DNA from: Fusibacter sp. 3D3 | Lineage (GTDB): Bacteria; Bacillota; Clostridia; Peptostreptococcales; Acidaminobacteraceae | NCBI RefSeq assembly: GCF_001748365.1 | Contig: NZ_BDHH01000006.1 | Location: forward strand, 124,001-188,000 | Length of the DNA stretch: 64,000 bases | Reading direction: 5' to 3' | Shown here: one piece after another, positions 62,239 to 64,000 of the stretch | Layout of the letters: each line of letters opens with the position of its first letter | Numbering within the stretch: the stretch's first letter is position 1 | The notes under the pieces: generated by a model | What the model was told of the DNA's origin: nothing | The model's database searches: none | What the model saw: the letters and a program-made list of their open reading frames with translations, nothing else | Translations under genes and position numbers: made by a program

Positions 62239-62658
62239 TTAATGCCCTTTCTTTTTTTCTTTTTTTTGCATTTGTTTTTTTTCAAATTTTATTTTTTCCT
62301 GCTGTTCTCTAAATGCCTTTGATTTAAAATGTCTCAGTTTTTTTTGGGAATCTCTTTCTGCTCTTATGGCATCTTGAGCTTTGGTTGAAATACCAACCTT
62401 GCTCACTTCTTTTGAAACCAATCGCTGTAATCGTTTTGGATTTATTCGTTTAGATGCACTCTGTATAAATTCTGCGTCCTCGTTATAAAAGCCACTGAAT
62501 TTTAGTTTAAAATAATACCGAGTGATAAAGTTCAGCAGTTCTTCTCCTTTGGGCTCCGCTCCAAAAGTTACCTTGCAAATACTGATTTTCCCATCAATTG
62601 TCTCTTCAAAAACACCAATCCAAAAAGAATTTTCATAAAAAACGGTTAATTGATTCAT
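62239..62658 (-). CDS. yjdF: YjdF-family protein (DUF2992)
   Basis: 139 residues: N-terminal LTVFYENSFWIGVFEE and ICKVTFGAEPKGEELLNFI, the family core, then a basic Lys/Glu-rich tail (FREQQEKIKFEKKQMQKKEK). The function is unknown. In other Firmicutes the gene is controlled by the yjdF RNA, which responds to azaaromatic compounds, and a matching leader is present here. It sits with MarR and nitroreductase genes, consistent with aromatic-toxin response. Start has AGGAGG upstream. Confidence 0.9.
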   Translation of the reverse strand: MNQLTVFYENSFWIGVFEETIDGKISICKVTFGAEPKGEELLNFITRYYFKLKFSGFYNEDAEFIQSASKRINPKRLQRLVSKEVSKVGISTKAQDAIRAERDSQKKLRHFKSKAFREQQEKIKFEKKQMQKKEKKKGH

Positions 62659-62667
62659 AATGCCTCC

Positions 62668-62769
62668 TGTTTTTTGTGCATTTTTTGAGAAGGGACAACC
62701 CCAGGAGGGCAGGTTACTGACAGCATAGCTGCATCCGGACTACCTACCGGATCGTGTTTTTATCTCTGC
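62668..62769 (-). promoter_or_regulatory. Probable yjdF riboswitch
   Basis: The 100-base leader of yjdF is compactly structured: ATCCGG/CCGGAT, GCAGC/GCTG, and GGTAGGT/ACCTGCC (one wobble), followed by GGGGTTGTCCC near the 3' end. The gene it precedes and the size fit the known yjdF RNA. I assign it by context and structure, not by a covariance-model search. Confidence 0.65.
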
Positions 62770-62775
62770 AATCTT

Positions 62776-62804
62776 ATGTTATCTAATTTTATTAACTTTG
62801 TCCA
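62776..62804 (-). promoter_or_regulatory. yjdF promoter
   Basis: TGGACA (62799-62804), 17-base spacer, TAACAT (62776-62781). It places the transcript start near 62769, at the left edge of the structured leader. Confidence 0.6.
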
Positions 62805-62821
62805 TATGAGATTTCAGTCGA

Positions 62822-62858
62822 CAAAAACAGGTAAGCGCCCTAAATACGAACGCTTATC
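62822..62858 (-). terminator. Weak terminator after clpB
   Basis: TAAGCG and CGCTTA pair across a 13-base loop on the minus strand and are followed by CCTGTTTTTG. Between it and the clpB stop a 15-base segment (TTATTTAATTCAACC) is almost exactly duplicated. Confidence 0.4.
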
Positions 62859-62899
62859 ATGTCTTCTATTTAATTCAACCTCTTATTTAATTCAACCCC

Positions 62900-64000
62900 T
62901 TAAGCTTTAAAAATCAATTGGTCTCCTTCATGATTTAAATCAATCAAAATATTACTATAATCCGAAACTTCCCCAGATAGCAATTTTCGACCCATTTGAG
63001 TTTCCAAATGTTTTTGTAAATAACGTTTGAGCGGTCTTGCACCAAACTCTGGTACATAGGCCTTGTCAATAATGTAATCTTTAGCGGCATCTGTAAGGGA
63101 GAGTTCAATATGGCGTTCTGTTAAAAGACCTTGTAATTGACGTATTGTCAAATCAATGATCTGTCTAACTTGAATTTTACTAAGTGGTGTAAACAATACA
63201 ATTTCATCCATTCGATTGATAAATTCTGGTTTAAAGTATCTGAAGAGCATCTGATGCACTTCGTTTCGAGTCATCTCATCTAATTGACCCTGTTTAATCT
63301 TTTCAAGCAAGAGTTCACTGCCAATATTAGAAGTCATAATGATAATCGTATTTTTGAAACTGACGGTTTTACCTTGATTATCCGTTAATCTACCCTCATC
63401 CAATAACTGAAGCAATATATTAAATACATCTGGATGTGCTTTCTCTATTTCATCAAAGAGCAAAACCGAATAAGGTTTCCGTCTGACGGCTTCTGTAAGT
63501 TGCCCACCTTCGTCATAACCCACATATCCTGGAGGCGCGCCAATCAACCTTGAAACAGAGTGTTTTTCCATATATTCACTCATATCAAGCCGCACGAGAT
63601 TGTGTTCATCATCAAAAAGGGATTCCGCTAGCGCTTTTGCGAGTTCCGTTTTGCCAACACCTGTTGGCCCAAGAAAAATAAATGAGCCAATTGGTTTTTC
63701 TGGATCTTTAAGGCCTGCTCTTGCCCTTATAACCGACTCGGAAACAGCATTAACGGCTTCATCTTGTCCCACCACACGTTTGTGAAGATGAAATTCTAGA
63801 TTTAAAAGTTTTTCTTTTTCAGTTTCGTTGAGCTTGCTGAGCGGAATTCCCGTCCATTTAGAAATGATTTCAGCAATCTCCACTTCAGTGACCTCCTCTT
63901 TGAGCAATGTCATTTCATGCGTTTCGGATTTATTCTGAGCTTCTTCAAGTTGTTTTTCAAGTGCAGGGAGTTTCCCATATTTTAAACTGGCCAACTTTTC
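62900..64000 (-). CDS. clpB: Chaperone ClpB, C-terminal part (5' end beyond the window)
   Basis: About 367 residues of the second half of ClpB. The reading frame continues past the right edge. Visible are [12 protein letters not shown] at the end of the middle domain, the D2 Walker [15 protein letters not shown], pore loop [15 protein letters not shown], Walker [15 protein letters not shown], sensor 1 TSNIGSELL, and sensor 2 [11 protein letters not shown]. ClpB, with DnaK, dissolves protein aggregates. Full ClpB is about 860 residues, so roughly 57% is missing from the window. Confidence 0.96.
   Translation of the reverse strand, partial: EKLASLKYGKLPALEKQLEEAQNKSETHEMTLLKEEVTEVEIAEIISKWTGIPLSKLNETEKEKLLNLEFHLHKRVVGQDEAVNAVSESVIRARAGLKDPEKPIGSFIFLGPTGVGKTELAKALAESLFDDEHNLVRLDMSEYMEKHSVSRLIGAPPGYVGYDEGGQLTEAVRRKPYSVLLFDEIEKAHPDVFNILLQLLDEGRLTDNQGKTVSFKNTIIIMTSNIGSELLLEKIKQGQLDEMTRNEVHQMLFRYFKPEFINRMDEIVLFTPLSKIQVRQIIDLTIRQLQGLLTERHIELSLTDAAKDYIIDKAYVPEFGARPLKRYLQKHLETQMGRKLLSGEVSDYSNILIDLNHEGDQLIFKA

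Overview
The window looks like a chromosomal segment of a low-GC, Gram-positive Clostridia-type Firmicute. Strong AGGAGG ribosome-binding sites, a T-box leader, LytS/YesN-type and OmpR-type two-component pairs, a DUF134 protein, a C_GCAxxG_C_C protein, an ABC-F ATPase with a leader, and a Firmicute-type Asp/Asn transamidation operon all point there. A complete PDH complex beside many anaerobe-type genes would fit a Fusibacter/Acidaminobacter-like relative, but that is a guess. No rRNA, tRNA, CRISPR or prophage was seen. The only complete mobile element is one IS1634-family insertion sequence.

Layout. 1-2.9 kb: start of a ferritin-like protein, pepA, and divergent hutG. 2.9-8.4 kb: a T-box-controlled operon aspS::gatC - gatA - gatB, in which GatC is fused to the C terminus of AspRS. 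8.4-13.6 kb: an RND efflux operon (XRE/B12-binding-like regulator, permease, lipoprotein adaptor). 13.8-17.1 kb: orphan receiver, DUF2156 remnant, cation/proton antiporter, Xaa-Pro peptidase. 17.2-23.8 kb: a second RND operon with its own histidine kinase and response regulator. 23.9-27 kb: DUF134 protein and an ABC-F ATPase preceded by a long attenuator-like leader with an 18-codon upstream ORF. 27-28.5 kb: pdxS-pdxT. 28.5-36.4 kb: YibE/F, DUF523, C_GCAxxG_C_C, FtsEX with a coiled-coil partner, SIMPL protein, FMN alpha-hydroxyacid dehydrogenase, XRE regulator. 36.6-42.4 kb: lplA-pdhA-pdhB-pdhC-lpdA. 42.6-49.9 kb: autoregulated LacI repressor, orphan substrate-binding protein, GGDEF-EAL protein, LytS/YesN-type pair. 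49.9-52.2 kb: CcdA plus a thioredoxin-MsrA-MsrB fusion. 52.3-56 kb: MocR regulator divergent from an aminotransferase-EamA operon that carries two tandem structured 135-nt repeats in its leader. 56.1-58.3 kb: the IS with 195-bp target duplications. 58.3-60.7 kb: U32 peptidase with a coupled small ORF. 60.7-62.8 kb: nitroreductase, MarR regulator and yjdF with a probable yjdF riboswitch. 62.9 kb to the end: the 3' part of clpB.

How the genes work together. Themes are aminoacyl-tRNA supply by transamidation, envelope efflux and detoxification (two RND pumps, ABC-F, nitroreductase/MarR/YjdF), extracytoplasmic thiol and methionine-sulfoxide repair (CcdA to Trx-MsrAB), and acetyl-CoA generation with dedicated lipoylation. 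Regulatory DNA is unusually legible: the LacI and MarR operators sit exactly in the 17-bp spacers of their own promoters, two Fur-like palindromes precede the lplA-pdh and ccdA-msr operons, and several leaders look structured (T-box, ABC-F attenuator, yjdF, tandem repeat). The best candidates for something undescribed are the tandem leader RNA at 53.7-54.0 kb, the ABC-F leader at 26.3-26.8 kb and the AspRS-GatC fusion. All calls come from reading the sequence; no database search was run.
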